From Streptomyces sp. NBC_00193 (GTDB taxonomy: Bacteria; Actinomycetota; Actinomycetes; Streptomycetales; Streptomycetaceae): a DNA stretch of 64,000 nt. The stretch spans positions 434,001 through 498,000 of the forward strand of contig NZ_JAPEMM010000001.1 of NCBI RefSeq assembly GCF_026342735.1, read 5' to 3'. The translations under genes and the position numbers were made by a program. Shown here piece after piece: positions 48,853 to 57,651 of this stretch. How positions within the stretch are numbered: position 1 is the first letter of the stretch; each line of letters starts with the position of its first letter. The notes under the pieces were generated by a model that saw nothing but the letters and a program-made list of their open reading frames with translations, made no database searches and had not been told where the DNA came from.

Positions 48853-50636
48853 CTAGCGTCTCTCCAGGCCCGCCAGAGTCGCGCGTAACGGCCGCCCAGG
48901 GCCACCAACTCCTCGTGCGTGCCCTGCTCCACGACGCGTCCCGCATCCAGCACGGCGATCCGGTCGGCGGCCACCGCCTGGGTCAGCCGGTGGGCCACGA
49001 ACAGCGTGGTCCGCCCGGCGCAGGCGGCCAGCACGGCCCGCTCCAGCTCGGCGGCGCCCTCGCTGCCCGCCTCCGCGGTCGACTCGTCGAGCACCACCAC
49101 GGGCGCCCGGCCCAACACCAGCCGGGCCAGGGCGACCTGGGCCACCTTCGTACCGTCCAGCCGGGCACCGCCCTCGCCGACCGCGGTGTTCAGCCCCTCG
49201 GGCAGCGCATCGACCCACTCGGCCGCCCCTACGGTGCCCAGCGCGGCCAGCAGTTCGGCGTCGGTCGCCTCCGGCGCGGCCAGTCGCAGGTCGTCGGCGA
49301 GCGGCCCGGAGAACACGTGCGTCTCCTGGGTCAGGATGCTCACCAGCGCCCGCGCCGCGGCCTCGTCGAGATCGGCGAGGTCGGTCGACCCGATCCGCAC
49401 CGACCCGGCCTCCGGGGTCCCGATGCCGGCGATGAGCGCGGCCAGGGTCGTCTTGCCGGCGCCCGTCGCGCCCACCAGGGCCAGCGAGCCGCCCGCCGGG
49501 ATCGTCAGGCTGACATCGCTCAGGACCGGTTCCTCGGCTCCGGGGTAACGGAACGTCAGCCCCTTCACCGTCACCGGGTACGGCTCCTCGCCCGCCGGCG
49601 CGGCGGTCGCATCGCCCACCAGCCGGTCCTCCGTGGACTCCGCCAGCACCCCGACGAGCCGGGTCAGGCTCGCGCCCGACTTCTGGGCCTCGTCGAAGGT
49701 GAACATGATCGCGCCCAGCGGGGTGAACAGGCGGTGGAACACCAGCGGCGCCGCCGCCACTTCACCGAGGCTGGCCGAGCCGGTCTCCAGCAGGGCGTAG
49801 CCCACCACGAGGATCAGCACCAGGCCGATGAACTCCGCGCGGTTCTCCCGGCCGACGAACCGGCCGAAGAAGTGGAACACCTCGATGCCGAGGTCCCGCA
49901 CCCGCCGCGAATCCTCGGAGACCTTCTCGCGGAAGGCCTCCTCCAGGCGGTGCGCCCGTACCGTCTCGATGCCGTTCAGGCCGCTGATCAGCGCCTGTGC
50001 GCGCTCGGCCTGGGCCACCGCGCGCTTGCGGTAGAGCGGGGCGGAGCGGGGCAGGTACCAGCGCAGGGCCAGCGCGTAGGCCGGCAGCGCACAGGCGCCG
50101 GCCAGGCCGAGCCGCCAGTCGAGGCCGAACATGCCGATCGTGGCGATGGCCACCAGGACCCCCGCGGAGAACACCGTGGGGATGGCCGAGCGGATGCCCT
50201 TGGACAGGACGGCGACGTCGTCGCCGACCCGGGAGAGCACGTCTCCGCGGCCCACCTGCTCGACCCGGGCGCTGGGCATGCCCAGGACGGCCCGTACGGC
50301 GCCTTCGCGCAGGTGCGCGAGCAGGTCGGCGCCGAGCCGCCCGATCAGGTAGGCGGACAGGGCGGTGGCCGCCGCGCCGAGCAGGGCGGCGGCCACCATC
50401 CACGCCCCGATCGTGACCAGGACCGAACGCGGTTCGCCCCCGGTCACTGCGTCGACCACCCGGCCGAGCAGCAGGACGGGGAGCATCTGCAGAGCCGCCC
50501 CGGCGACCGTGCTGAGTACGGCGCCGGACGTCAGCCAGGGCATCGTGCGGCAGTTCGCCGCGACCCATCGGGCTGCTTCGCGTCCGGACGTCGTACGCAG
50601 GGTTGCCGGGGCGACCCGAATGTCCGTGGTGCTCAC
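48849..50636 (-). CDS. cchG: ABC exporter half with intact ATP site, CchG-like
   Basis: A 595-residue fused exporter subunit. The membrane part spans residues ~30-310 with six hydrophobic segments. In the ATPase domain Walker A GATGAGKTTLAALIAG near residue 383, Walker B APVVVLDESTAEA near 525 and the H-loop VAHRL are intact, but the signature is altered to LDGTKVAQVALAR (canonical LSGGQ). The complementary CchI has a good signature and no Walker A, so a CchG-CchI heterodimer would have one complete and one dead ATP site. Likely exports coelichelin. The GTG start is 2 nt after the cchF stop, so the two are coupled. Confidence 0.9.
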   Translation of the reverse strand: MSTTDIRVAPATLRTTSGREAARWVAANCRTMPWLTSGAVLSTVAGAALQMLPVLLLGRVVDAVTGGEPRSVLVTIGAWMVAAALLGAAATALSAYLIGRLGADLLAHLREGAVRAVLGMPSARVEQVGRGDVLSRVGDDVAVLSKGIRSAIPTVFSAGVLVAIATIGMFGLDWRLGLAGACALPAYALALRWYLPRSAPLYRKRAVAQAERAQALISGLNGIETVRAHRLEEAFREKVSEDSRRVRDLGIEVFHFFGRFVGRENRAEFIGLVLILVVGYALLETGSASLGEVAAAPLVFHRLFTPLGAIMFTFDEAQKSGASLTRLVGVLAESTEDRLVGDATAAPAGEEPYPVTVKGLTFRYPGAEEPVLSDVSLTIPAGGSLALVGATGAGKTTLAALIAGIGTPEAGSVRIGSTDLADLDEAAARALVSILTQETHVFSGPLADDLRLAAPEATDAELLAALGTVGAAEWVDALPEGLNTAVGEGGARLDGTKVAQVALARLVLGRAPVVVLDESTAEAGSEGAAELERAVLAACAGRTTLFVAHRLTQAVAADRIAVLDAGRVVEQGTHEELVALGGRYARLWRAWRDAS

Positions 50637-50638
50637 AC

Positions 50639-51700
50639 CTAGCCGACCGACTTGACGAGCTCGTCGATGGCGAACGGCAGGGCGGGCAGGGTGGCCTGGG
50701 ACATGGCCGCACCGGCCGCCGGGCCCTCGCTGTCCAGCAGGTAGGACACCTTGTTGGCCTTGGTGACCTTCAGGTTGGCGAAGAGCTCGGACTTCTTCAG
50801 CGCGTCCGTGTCGGCCTTGTCGTTGATGACGAAGACGCGGTCGACGTCGATGAGGTTCATGCGCTCCGGGGAGAGCGCGAAGGAGAACTTGCCGTCCGAG
50901 ATCTTGTCGATCTCGGTCTGGCCCTTGAAGCCCATGCCGGTCAGGAGCTGACCGCGCACGTCGGTGGTGGTGAAGGGGTTGACCGCGTCCTTGTACCAGG
51001 ACACCGCGACGGCCGTCTGGGTGGCGAACTCGGGGTGCGCCTTCTTGACCGTGGCGAGCTTGTCCTGGATGCCCTGGATCATCGCCTTGCCCTCGGCCTC
51101 CTTGCCGACCGCCTTGGAGATCTGGAGGGCGTTGTCCGACCACGGAGCGCTGAAGGGCTCCTTCTCGGCCTTGGTGCGGCCGACCGTCGGGGCGATCTTC
51201 GAGAGCTTGTCGTACGCGGCCTGGTCGATCTCGGAGTAGACCGCGATGATCAGGTCTGGGCGCAGGGACGCGATCTTCTCGAAGTTGGGGCCGGCGTCAC
51301 CGTTGTTCATGATGACCTCGGGCTTGGTCTCGCCCCACTTGTCCTTCACCCAGGGCCACTGGGTGTTGATGTCGGGGCTCTGACCCGCCGGGTTCGGGTA
51401 CTGGTCGACCATGCCGACCGGCTTGATGCCGAACGCGAGGACGTTCTGGTCGTCGGTGTAGCCGACGGTGACGACGCGCTGGGGGGCCTTCTTGACCTCG
51501 GTGGAGCCGAAGAAGTGCTCGACGGTGACGGGGAACGCACCGTTGGCGGCCGGGGCGTTGGCGGCGTCGTCCTTCTTCTTGTCCTTGTCCGCCGTCTCGG
51601 AACCGCAGCCGGCGAGGACGCCTACACCGAGGGCCGCTGCGGACACGGTCGCCGCAAGCTTCAGCCAGGGCTTGTTACGTGTCGTTCGGTCGAGGAGCAT
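50639..51700 (-). CDS. cchF: Ferric-siderophore substrate-binding lipoprotein
   Basis: A 353-residue class III (FepB/FhuD-type) binding protein. The signal peptide has a lipobox, LGVGVLAGCGSETADKDKKKDD: cleavage before Cys 26, followed by a charged linker. The TroA-like fold shows PQRVVTVGYTDDQNVLAFG near residue 70 and LRPDLIIAVYSEIDQAAYDKL near 155. It is anchored outside the membrane and captures ferric coelichelin for CchC-CchD-CchE. ATG 51700 is used because the lipobox signal begins there; an open extension upstream lacks signal features. An iron box is 71 nt before it. Confidence 0.93.
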   Translation of the reverse strand: MLLDRTTRNKPWLKLAATVSAAALGVGVLAGCGSETADKDKKKDDAANAPAANGAFPVTVEHFFGSTEVKKAPQRVVTVGYTDDQNVLAFGIKPVGMVDQYPNPAGQSPDINTQWPWVKDKWGETKPEVIMNNGDAGPNFEKIASLRPDLIIAVYSEIDQAAYDKLSKIAPTVGRTKAEKEPFSAPWSDNALQISKAVGKEAEGKAMIQGIQDKLATVKKAHPEFATQTAVAVSWYKDAVNPFTTTDVRGQLLTGMGFKGQTEIDKISDGKFSFALSPERMNLIDVDRVFVINDKADTDALKKSELFANLKVTKANKVSYLLDSEGPAAGAAMSQATLPALPFAIDELVKSVG

Positions 51701-51770
51701 GCGGGATCCCTTGCTTTCGTGCTGTCCACTGCGGCCCCACTTAGGGCAGGCAAACCGTACCCCGGGGAAG

Positions 51771-51789
51771 TGAGGTAAGCCTAGCCTAA
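51771..51789 (-). promoter_or_regulatory. Iron box before cchF-cchG
   Basis: Minus-strand TTAGGCTAGGCTTACCTCA matches the iron-box consensus at 16 of 19 positions. It lies between the cchE stop (51807) and the cchF start (51700). A weaker look-alike (TTAGGGCAGGC) sits at 51741 on the plus strand. Confidence 0.82.
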
Positions 51790-51806
51790 GTGGTAACGCT
51801 CTGGTT

Positions 51807-52652
51807 TCAGCTGCCCGCACTCTGGACATGGGTCCGCCCGATCGGCACGACGAGCGGCCGGTCCCCCACCGGATCGTCAATCACCATGGCACGCAGGCCG
51901 AATGCCTCGTGCAACAGCTCGGCGGTCAGCACCTCGCGCGGGTGACCCTGCGCCAGGACCGAACCGGCCTTCATCACGATCAGGTTGTCGCTGTAGCGCG
52001 CGGCCAGGTTGAGGTCGTGCAGCACCATGACCACGGTGCATCCCGACTCGTGCAGGTCGTCGACCAGGTCGAGCACGTCGACGGCGTGCGCCAGGTCCAG
52101 ATAGGTGGTGGGCTCGTCGAGCAGCAGCAGGTCGGTCCCCTGAGCGAGGGTCATCGATATCCACACGCGTTGACGCTGCCCCCCGGAGAGGGCGTCGACG
52201 GGACGGTCGGCCAGGTCGGCCACCCCCGTCATGGCCAGCGCGCGCTCCACCACGGAGGCGTCGTCCGAGGACCACTGGCGCAGCCAGCTCTGGTGCGGAT
52301 GCCGGCCCCTGGCGACCAGGTCGGCCACGGTCAGGCCTTCCGGCGCGACCGGCGCCTGGGGCAGCAGGCCGAGCTTCTTCGCCACGTCCCTGGTCCGCAG
52401 CCGGGCGATGTCCTCGCCGTCCAGGACGACGGATCCGCTGGTCGGCTTGAGCAGCCGCGACAGGGTCCGCAACAGGGTGGACTTGCCGCACCCGTTGGGG
52501 CCGATGATCGTGGTCACCACACCCGGCGGGATCGACACGTCGAGCGCGTCGATGACGGTCCGATCGCCGTACCCGACCGTGACGCCCTTGGCCGCCAGCC
52601 GCGGAACGCCATCGGCCCCGGACCGGCCCTCGGTGATGTACTGAGCGACCAC
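51807..52652 (-). CDS. cchE: Ferric-siderophore ABC transporter ATPase
   Basis: A 281-residue FepC/FhuC-type ATPase for siderophore import. Walker A is IIGPNGCGKSTLLRTL near residue 50, signature [17 protein letters not shown] near 155, Walker B LLLLDEPTTYLD near 178, and H-loop VMVLHDLNLAARYSD near 208. All are canonical. GTG 52652 follows GGGGGAG. It lies just downstream of the permease genes but has its own iron box, so it may be transcribed both from the cchB-C-D promoter and alone. Confidence 0.95.
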   Translation of the reverse strand: MVAQYITEGRSGADGVPRLAAKGVTVGYGDRTVIDALDVSIPPGVVTTIIGPNGCGKSTLLRTLSRLLKPTSGSVVLDGEDIARLRTRDVAKKLGLLPQAPVAPEGLTVADLVARGRHPHQSWLRQWSSDDASVVERALAMTGVADLADRPVDALSGGQRQRVWISMTLAQGTDLLLLDEPTTYLDLAHAVDVLDLVDDLHESGCTVVMVLHDLNLAARYSDNLIVMKAGSVLAQGHPREVLTAELLHEAFGLRAMVIDDPVGDRPLVVPIGRTHVQSAGS

Positions 52653-52666
52653 GGCTCCCCCTCTAT

Positions 52667-52685
52667 TTAGGCTTGCCTAACCTTT
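52667..52685 (-). promoter_or_regulatory. Iron box before cchE
   Basis: Minus-strand AAAGGTTAGGCAAGCCTAA matches the consensus at 14 of 19 positions and contains the perfect palindrome TTAGGC-AA-GCCTAA (TTAGGCTTGCCTAA on the plus strand). It fills the short gap between the cchD stop and cchE start. Confidence 0.8.
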
Positions 52686-52692
52686 CTATCAC

Positions 52693-53778
52693 CTAGCGGC
52701 GGTTCGCCCGCACCAGGAGGTAGATGAGGAAGGGGCCGCCGATCGCGGCGGTGACCACGCCGACCGGCAGGGCGACCGGCAGCGCCGTACGGGCGACCAG
52801 GTCCGAGCCGATCAGCAGCAGCGACCCCACCACGGCGGACGCCACCAACGGCGGCGTCGGGGACTTCGTCAGACGGATCGCCACCTGCGGCGCCACCATG
52901 GCCACGAACGGGACCGGCCCCGCCGCGCTCACCGCGAAGCCGGCCAGGAGCACCGCGCACAGCAGCAGGACGGCCCGTACCAGCGCGTACCGGACGCCGA
53001 GGCCCGCGGCCACGTCGTCGCCGAAGTGCAGCGGCTTGAACTGGAAGGCCACGCACGCCACGACCACCGCGAGGGCGAGCGTGCCCCAGAGGGCCACCGA
53101 CACCTCGTCCCACGAGCGGTTGTCCAGGGAGCCGACCAGCCACGCCTGGGCCCGCGCCACGTCCCTGATGTCGGCGGTGACCAGCAGCCAGGTCGTGAGC
53201 GCCTCCATCACGGCGCTCACGGAGAGGCCGATGAGGATGAGCCGGAAGCCGTCGACCCCGCGCCGCCACGCCATGAAGTACACCAGCAGGCCGGTGCCGA
53301 GGCCGCCCGCGAGCGCCGCCCCGGACAGCCCCACGGAGCTGACGACGGCGGCCGTGGCCCCGCCCGACACGGTCACCAGGCACACCGCGACCGCGCTGGC
53401 GCCTCCGGTGATGCCGAGGATGTCCGGACTGGCCAGCGGATTGCGGGCGATGGACTGGGTGATCGCCCCGGACATGCCGAGCGCGATGCCCACGACGAGC
53501 CCGGCCAGGGCCCGCGGCATGCGCAGATCCATGATCACGAACTGGTCGACCTGCTCGCCCCCGCCGAAGAGGGTGGCGACCACCTGCGAGAGACCGAGGG
53601 GGAAGTCCCCCACGGCGATGGACAGGCAGAACACCAGGAAGACCGCCGCCATCAGCAGCAGCGTGACCAGCACGATCCTGGGCCGCCAGACGAACGACAT
53701 GCCGCCGAGCCGCACACCCGGCGCCACCGAGGGCTTGCCGTCGGGCTCCCGGGCGGGCTTCACCACTGTCACGTTCAT
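52693..53778 (-). CDS. cchD: Ferric-siderophore ABC permease (FecCD family), second subunit
   Basis: A 361-residue FecCD-type permease with about nine hydrophobic segments, starting after a ~30-residue polar N terminus (PRIVLVTLLLMAAVFLVFCL). Family motifs are RMPRALAGLVVGIALGMSGA near residue 85 and NPLASPDILGITGGASAVAV near 112. The C-terminal AAGPVPFVAMVAPQVAIRL near 293 is the ATPase-coupling region. ATG 53778 overlaps the cchC stop by 4 nt (ATGA). With CchC it forms the membrane channel for ferric coelichelin. An apparent longer frame upstream is antisense to and out of frame with cchC and is not used. Confidence 0.93.
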   Translation of the reverse strand: MNVTVVKPAREPDGKPSVAPGVRLGGMSFVWRPRIVLVTLLLMAAVFLVFCLSIAVGDFPLGLSQVVATLFGGGEQVDQFVIMDLRMPRALAGLVVGIALGMSGAITQSIARNPLASPDILGITGGASAVAVCLVTVSGGATAAVVSSVGLSGAALAGGLGTGLLVYFMAWRRGVDGFRLILIGLSVSAVMEALTTWLLVTADIRDVARAQAWLVGSLDNRSWDEVSVALWGTLALAVVVACVAFQFKPLHFGDDVAAGLGVRYALVRAVLLLCAVLLAGFAVSAAGPVPFVAMVAPQVAIRLTKSPTPPLVASAVVGSLLLIGSDLVARTALPVALPVGVVTAAIGGPFLIYLLVRANRR

Positions 53779-54863
53779 GCGCTCTTGAACTTTCCCCGCC
53801 ACACCAGGACCGCGAAGAACGGGGCGCCGAGGAGAGCGACGAGGATGCCCGCGTCCAGCTCTCCCGGCCGCACCACGACGCGTCCCACGATGTCGCAGAC
53901 CAGAAGGACGACCGCGCCGAGCAGACCCGCGTACGGCACCAGCCAGCGGTAGTCGGGCCCGGCCAGATAGCGGGCCACGTGCGCCACCATGAGGCCGAGG
54001 AAGGCGATGGGGCCGCACGCGGCGGTCGCCGCGCCCGCCAGCAGCGTGATGGCGATGATGCCGACGGTCCGGATCAGCGTGATGTTCACGCCCAGTCCGC
54101 GCGCCACGTCGTCGCCCAGGTTCAGCAGGTTGACGGAGGGCAGGGTGGCCAGCGCCAGGACCAGCCCCACGACGATGAAGGCGGTCACCGGCCAGATGAC
54201 GTCGAAGCCGACGCCGGCCACCGACCCGGCGTTCCAGAACCGCAGGGCGTTCAGCGCCGCCTTGTCCGTCAGCGCGACCGCCGTGGTCATCGCCATCAGG
54301 AACACCGTGACCCCCTGCCCGGCCAGAGCGAGCGTCAGCGGATTGCCCGCGCCCCGGCCGATGCTCGACAGCCCGAACACGACGACACCGGCGAGGGCGG
54401 CGCCCAGGAAGGCGAACCAGACGTACTCGAAGGGGTCCGTGAGTCCGAGCAGGGCGATCGCCGACACCACGGCGAACGAGGCGCCGGTGTTCACCCCGAG
54501 CAGGCCGGTGTCCGCGATGGGGTTGCGCGTGTACCCCTGGATCAGCGCTCCGCCCACGCCCAGGGCGATGCCCGCCACGACCGCGAGGACCGTACGGGGC
54601 ACCCGTACGGTCCTCATGATGAGCCGGGCTTCGGAGAGCTTCTGGTCGGGGTCCGGATCCGCGAAGAGCCCGTGCCACGCCTCGGCCGGGCTCAGCGCCC
54701 GCGCGCCGACGGCGAGGGAGACCAGCGCCGCGGCCACGAGGAGCGCGAGGAGGGCGACCAGACCCACGATCCGCCGCCGCCGGGCCTGCGCGACGACCCG
54801 GGACGGCGCCGGGCGCCCGACCGCGGGCGGACCGCCGGCGGGGAGGCGAGTACCAGTGGGCAC
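53775..54863 (-). CDS. cchC: Ferric-siderophore ABC permease (FecCD family), first subunit
   Basis: A 362-residue FecCD-type permease with about nine hydrophobic segments. Motifs are RVPRTVLAVVAGIALGVGGA near residue 89, NPIADTGLLGVNTGASFAVV near 115, and ACGPIAFLGLMVAHVARYL near 295. The start is set at GTG 54863 because AAGGA lies 7 nt before it; the frame stays open to a GTG at 54899, but that has no ribosome site. It follows cchB by 109 nt with no iron box between, so cchB-cchC-cchD form one iron-controlled unit. Confidence 0.92.
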   Translation of the reverse strand: MPTGTRLPAGGPPAVGRPAPSRVVAQARRRRIVGLVALLALLVAAALVSLAVGARALSPAEAWHGLFADPDPDQKLSEARLIMRTVRVPRTVLAVVAGIALGVGGALIQGYTRNPIADTGLLGVNTGASFAVVSAIALLGLTDPFEYVWFAFLGAALAGVVVFGLSSIGRGAGNPLTLALAGQGVTVFLMAMTTAVALTDKAALNALRFWNAGSVAGVGFDVIWPVTAFIVVGLVLALATLPSVNLLNLGDDVARGLGVNITLIRTVGIIAITLLAGAATAACGPIAFLGLMVAHVARYLAGPDYRWLVPYAGLLGAVVLLVCDIVGRVVVRPGELDAGILVALLGAPFFAVLVWRGKFKSA

Positions 54864-54972
54864 GGACGTTCCTTCGGTATGGGACGGGGGTGATTGCACA
54901 CTACTGCCGCACCTCGGGGGCGAGTACGCCCGGGAAGCACGGCAGTGGGTGGGTGTGCGCGGGTGGGGCCGG

Positions 54973-56343
54973 TCAGACGGCGGGCTGGCGGGCGCCGCCG
55001 CCCGCTCCCCCGTGTCCGACCGGACGGGCCTGGTCGGGCACGGACTTGAGGTTCCGGTCGAGGATCGAGTCGAGTATCTCGCCGACCCGTACGGCGGTGT
55101 TGGACAGCAGGGAGGAGGTGATGCCGTGCGTGTGCTCGGTTCCGCCCTGGAGGTAGATGCCGCAGCTCAGTTCGAGGTCGGTCGCCACCCGGTAGTCGCG
55201 CTCGACGCGGACCCGACCCTGCTCGTCGCGGTGGCAGCGGTCCGCGACCTCGCCGAGCAGGCCCAGGCCGTCGGCCTGCTGATACCCGGTGGCGCACACC
55301 ACGACGTCGGCGTCGAGCACGCTCTCCTCGCCGGTGACGAGGGACTTGATGCTGGCGCGGACCCCGTCGGCCGTCTCCTCCACGCCCGTCAGGCGCGAGA
55401 CGTTCAGGAAGCGCAGCCGCTCGGTGCCGAGCACCTTCTCCTGGTAGGACTGCCGGTACAGGTCGTCGATGAGGTCGATGTCGACCACGGAGTAGTTGGT
55501 GTTGCCGTGGTAGCCCATCAGCCGCTGCTTCACGTCCTCCGGGGCGGTGAAGTACTCGTCCACCGCCTGGGGGTCGAAGATGCGGTTGGCGAAGCTGCTG
55601 TCGTCCGCGGGGCTGTAGCCGTAGCGGGAGAACACCGCGCAGACCTCGGCCTGCGGGAAACGGCGGTGCAGGTAGGCCACGTTCTCGGCGGCGCTCTGGC
55701 CGGCGCCGACCACGACGAAACGGGTGGGCTCGGCACCCTCCAGCCCGTCGATCTTCGTCAGCAGGTCGGTGTTGTGCCAGACGTGCTCGGTCCGCTCGAC
55801 GCCCTCCGGCATGACCGGGCGCAGACCGGTGGAGATGACGAGGTTGCGGGCACGGTGGACGACGACCTCGTCGCCGGAGCGCGCCGTCACGTCGAGGTAC
55901 TCGACCACGCCGTCACGCACCACCGGCTCGACGGAGACGACCTGGTGGCCGTACGAGACCATGTCGTCGACCTTGGCGGCGGCCCACTCGAGGTAGTCGT
56001 GGAACTCGACGCGGAGCGGGAACAGGTTCTTGTGGTTGACGAAGTCGATCAGCCGCCCCTTCTCCTGCAGGTAGCAGAGGAAGCTGTATTCGCTCGTCGG
56101 GTTCCGGAGCGTCACCAGGTCCTTCATGAAGGACACTTGCATCGTCGCGTCGTCGATGAGCATGCCGCGGTGCCACCCGAAGCGGGGCTGCTGCTCGAAG
56201 AAGTGAGCGGTGACCGCCTCTTGCCTTCCGACGCGCACGTTGTGCTCGCTGAGCGCGATCGCCATGGCGACGTTCGACGGCCCGAAGCCGATACCGATCA
56301 GGTCGTGGATCAGTGGTGCGTCGCCAGGAAGAGCCTGTGACAT
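54973..56343 (-). CDS. cchB: L-ornithine N5-monooxygenase
   Basis: A 456-residue flavin N-hydroxylase (SidA/PvdA/IucD type) that converts ornithine to N5-hydroxyornithine with FAD, NADPH and oxygen. FAD loop GIGFGPSNVAMAIALS is at residues 18-33; the NADPH loop VVGAGQSAAENVAYLHRRFP is near 210; DVVVCATGYQQADGLG near 355 is the family ATG motif; and WHRGMLIDDATMQVSFMKDL near 62 is the ornithine site. ATG 56343 follows GGGAG. It is divergent from cchA, and both have iron boxes in the 263-nt gap. It supplies hydroxyornithine for modules 1 and 3 of CchH. Confidence 0.96.
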   Translation of the reverse strand: MSQALPGDAPLIHDLIGIGFGPSNVAMAIALSEHNVRVGRQEAVTAHFFEQQPRFGWHRGMLIDDATMQVSFMKDLVTLRNPTSEYSFLCYLQEKGRLIDFVNHKNLFPLRVEFHDYLEWAAAKVDDMVSYGHQVVSVEPVVRDGVVEYLDVTARSGDEVVVHRARNLVISTGLRPVMPEGVERTEHVWHNTDLLTKIDGLEGAEPTRFVVVGAGQSAAENVAYLHRRFPQAEVCAVFSRYGYSPADDSSFANRIFDPQAVDEYFTAPEDVKQRLMGYHGNTNYSVVDIDLIDDLYRQSYQEKVLGTERLRFLNVSRLTGVEETADGVRASIKSLVTGEESVLDADVVVCATGYQQADGLGLLGEVADRCHRDEQGRVRVERDYRVATDLELSCGIYLQGGTEHTHGITSSLLSNTAVRVGEILDSILDRNLKSVPDQARPVGHGGAGGGARQPAV

Positions 56344-56445
56344 GTCACTCCCATTTGGTGCGGGACAGCCGCCTGCCAGGCGTCGTGTCAGGGGTGGGGG
56401 AAAGGGGGAGTCCAGGCGCACCGGTGACCGGCAGCCGAGTGGAAC

Positions 56446-56464
56446 TTAGGTAAAGCTAACCTGA
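56446..56464 (-). promoter_or_regulatory. Iron box before cchB
   Basis: Minus-strand TCAGGTTAGCTTTACCTAA matches the iron-box consensus at 15 of 19 positions, 102 nt before the cchB start. It is in the cchA-cchB divergent spacer. Confidence 0.8.
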
Positions 56465-56547
56465 TCTGGACGACCTGTCGACCAGACAAACCACCCAAAT
56501 CCCCCACACCTGGGTCAATCAAGCCCAGAATCGGGGCTGTTGCGCTG

Positions 56548-56573
56548 TTAGGTAAGCCTTGCTTTACTTACCT
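56548..56573 (+). promoter_or_regulatory. Iron box before cchA
   Basis: TTAGGTAAGCCTTGCTTTA at 56548-56566 matches the consensus at 13 of 19 positions and overlaps a second dyad, AGGTAAG at 56550 with CTTACCT ending at 56573. Two overlapping sites may bind two regulator dimers. The end of the element is 33 nt before the cchA start. Confidence 0.75.
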
Positions 56574-56606
56574 TTGCTTATTTCGCTCTTCCGAGGAGGA
56601 ACCCCG

Positions 56607-57554
56607 ATGCGGGTCGTCATGTTCGGCTATCAGACCTGGGGCCATCGCACCCTGAAGGCGCTCCTGGACTCCGAGCACGACGTCGTGATGGTCGTGACCC
56701 ACCCCAAGAGCGAGCACGCCTACGAGAAGATCTGGAGCGACTCGGTCGCCGACCTCGCCGAGGAACACGGCGTCCCGGTCGTCATCCGCAACCGCCCCGA
56801 CGACGAGGAGCTGTTCCAGCAGCTCAAGGAAGCCGACGCGGACATCCTCGTGGCGAACAACTGGCGCACCTGGATCCCGCCGCGCATCTACACCCTGCCG
56901 CGCCACGGCACCCTGAACATCCACGACTCCCTCCTCCCGAAGTACGCGGGCTTCTCCCCCCTCATCTGGGCGCTCATCAACGGCGAGCCCGAAGTCGGCG
57001 TCACGGCGCACATGATGGACGAGGTCCTCGACGCCGGCGACATCGTCGTGCAGCACTCGATCCCCGTCGGCCCGACGGACACGACCACGGACCTGTTCCA
57101 CAGGACGGTCGACCTGATCGCCCCGGTGACGATCGCCGCCCTCGACCTGATCGCCTCCGGCAAGACCGACTTCACCAAGCAGGACCGCTCCCAGGCCACC
57201 TTCTTCCACAAGAGGGCCGAGGAGGACATCCGCATCGACTGGTCCTGGCCCGCCGAAACCCTGGAACGCCTGGTCCGCGCCCAGTCCGCCCCGTACCCGG
57301 CCGCCTTCACCTTCCACAAGGGCAAGCGCCTGGAGATCCTCACGGCCGTCGTCTCCGAGTCCCGCTACGGCGGCACCCCGGGCCGCATCTTCTACCGCGA
57401 GGGCGAAGGCGTGGTCATCGTCGCCGGCCCGGACGCCCACACGGGCCACAACCACGGCCTGTCCATCACGAGCGTCCGCACGGAAGACGGCACGGAACTC
57501 CCGGCGTCGGAGTACTTCAAGTCCATGGGCGGCTACCTGACTTCCCGCCCGTAA
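56607..57554 (+). CDS. cchA: Hydroxyornithine formyltransferase
   Basis: A 315-residue enzyme of the methionyl-tRNA formyltransferase family that moves a formyl group from formyl-tetrahydrofolate to N5-hydroxyornithine, giving the first coelichelin residue. The catalytic Asn-His-Asp set is seen in NIHDSLLPKYAGFSP near residue 107 (N, H) and DEVLDAGDIVVQ near 145 (D). The C-terminal part (RISW-like DWSWPAETLERLVRAQSAPYP) is the OB-fold region. ATG 56607 has GAGGAGGA before it; an upstream in-frame ATG lies inside the iron box and is rejected. Ends at a hairpin facing the second biosynthetic operon. Confidence 0.95.
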   Translation: MRVVMFGYQTWGHRTLKALLDSEHDVVMVVTHPKSEHAYEKIWSDSVADLAEEHGVPVVIRNRPDDEELFQQLKEADADILVANNWRTWIPPRIYTLPRHGTLNIHDSLLPKYAGFSPLIWALINGEPEVGVTAHMMDEVLDAGDIVVQHSIPVGPTDTTTDLFHRTVDLIAPVTIAALDLIASGKTDFTKQDRSQATFFHKRAEEDIRIDWSWPAETLERLVRAQSAPYPAAFTFHKGKRLEILTAVVSESRYGGTPGRIFYREGEGVVIVAGPDAHTGHNHGLSITSVRTEDGTELPASEYFKSMGGYLTSRP

Positions 57555-57573
57555 CGCTCAACACCCCTGATCC

Positions 57574-57607
57574 CCGCCCCGCCCAGGACGGTCCCCGGGC
57601 GGGGCGG
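57574..57607. terminator. Hairpin between cchA and the SbnB-like gene
   Basis: CCGCCCCGCCC at 57574-57584 pairs perfectly with GGGCGGGGCGG at 57597-57607 across a 12-nt loop. It lies between two converging stop codons and separates the coelichelin locus from the right-hand operon. Confidence 0.85.
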
Positions 57608-57651
57608 CCGTCGTCCCGGCGCGGAGCACCCTTCCGCGTACGACGGCCAGC

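Noticed and set aside
53779..54678. 300-residue N-terminal extension of cchD
   Set aside because: It overlaps cchC in another frame and is Arg/Gly-rich. The true start at 53778 overlaps the cchC stop by 4 nt and gives a normal FecCD permease.
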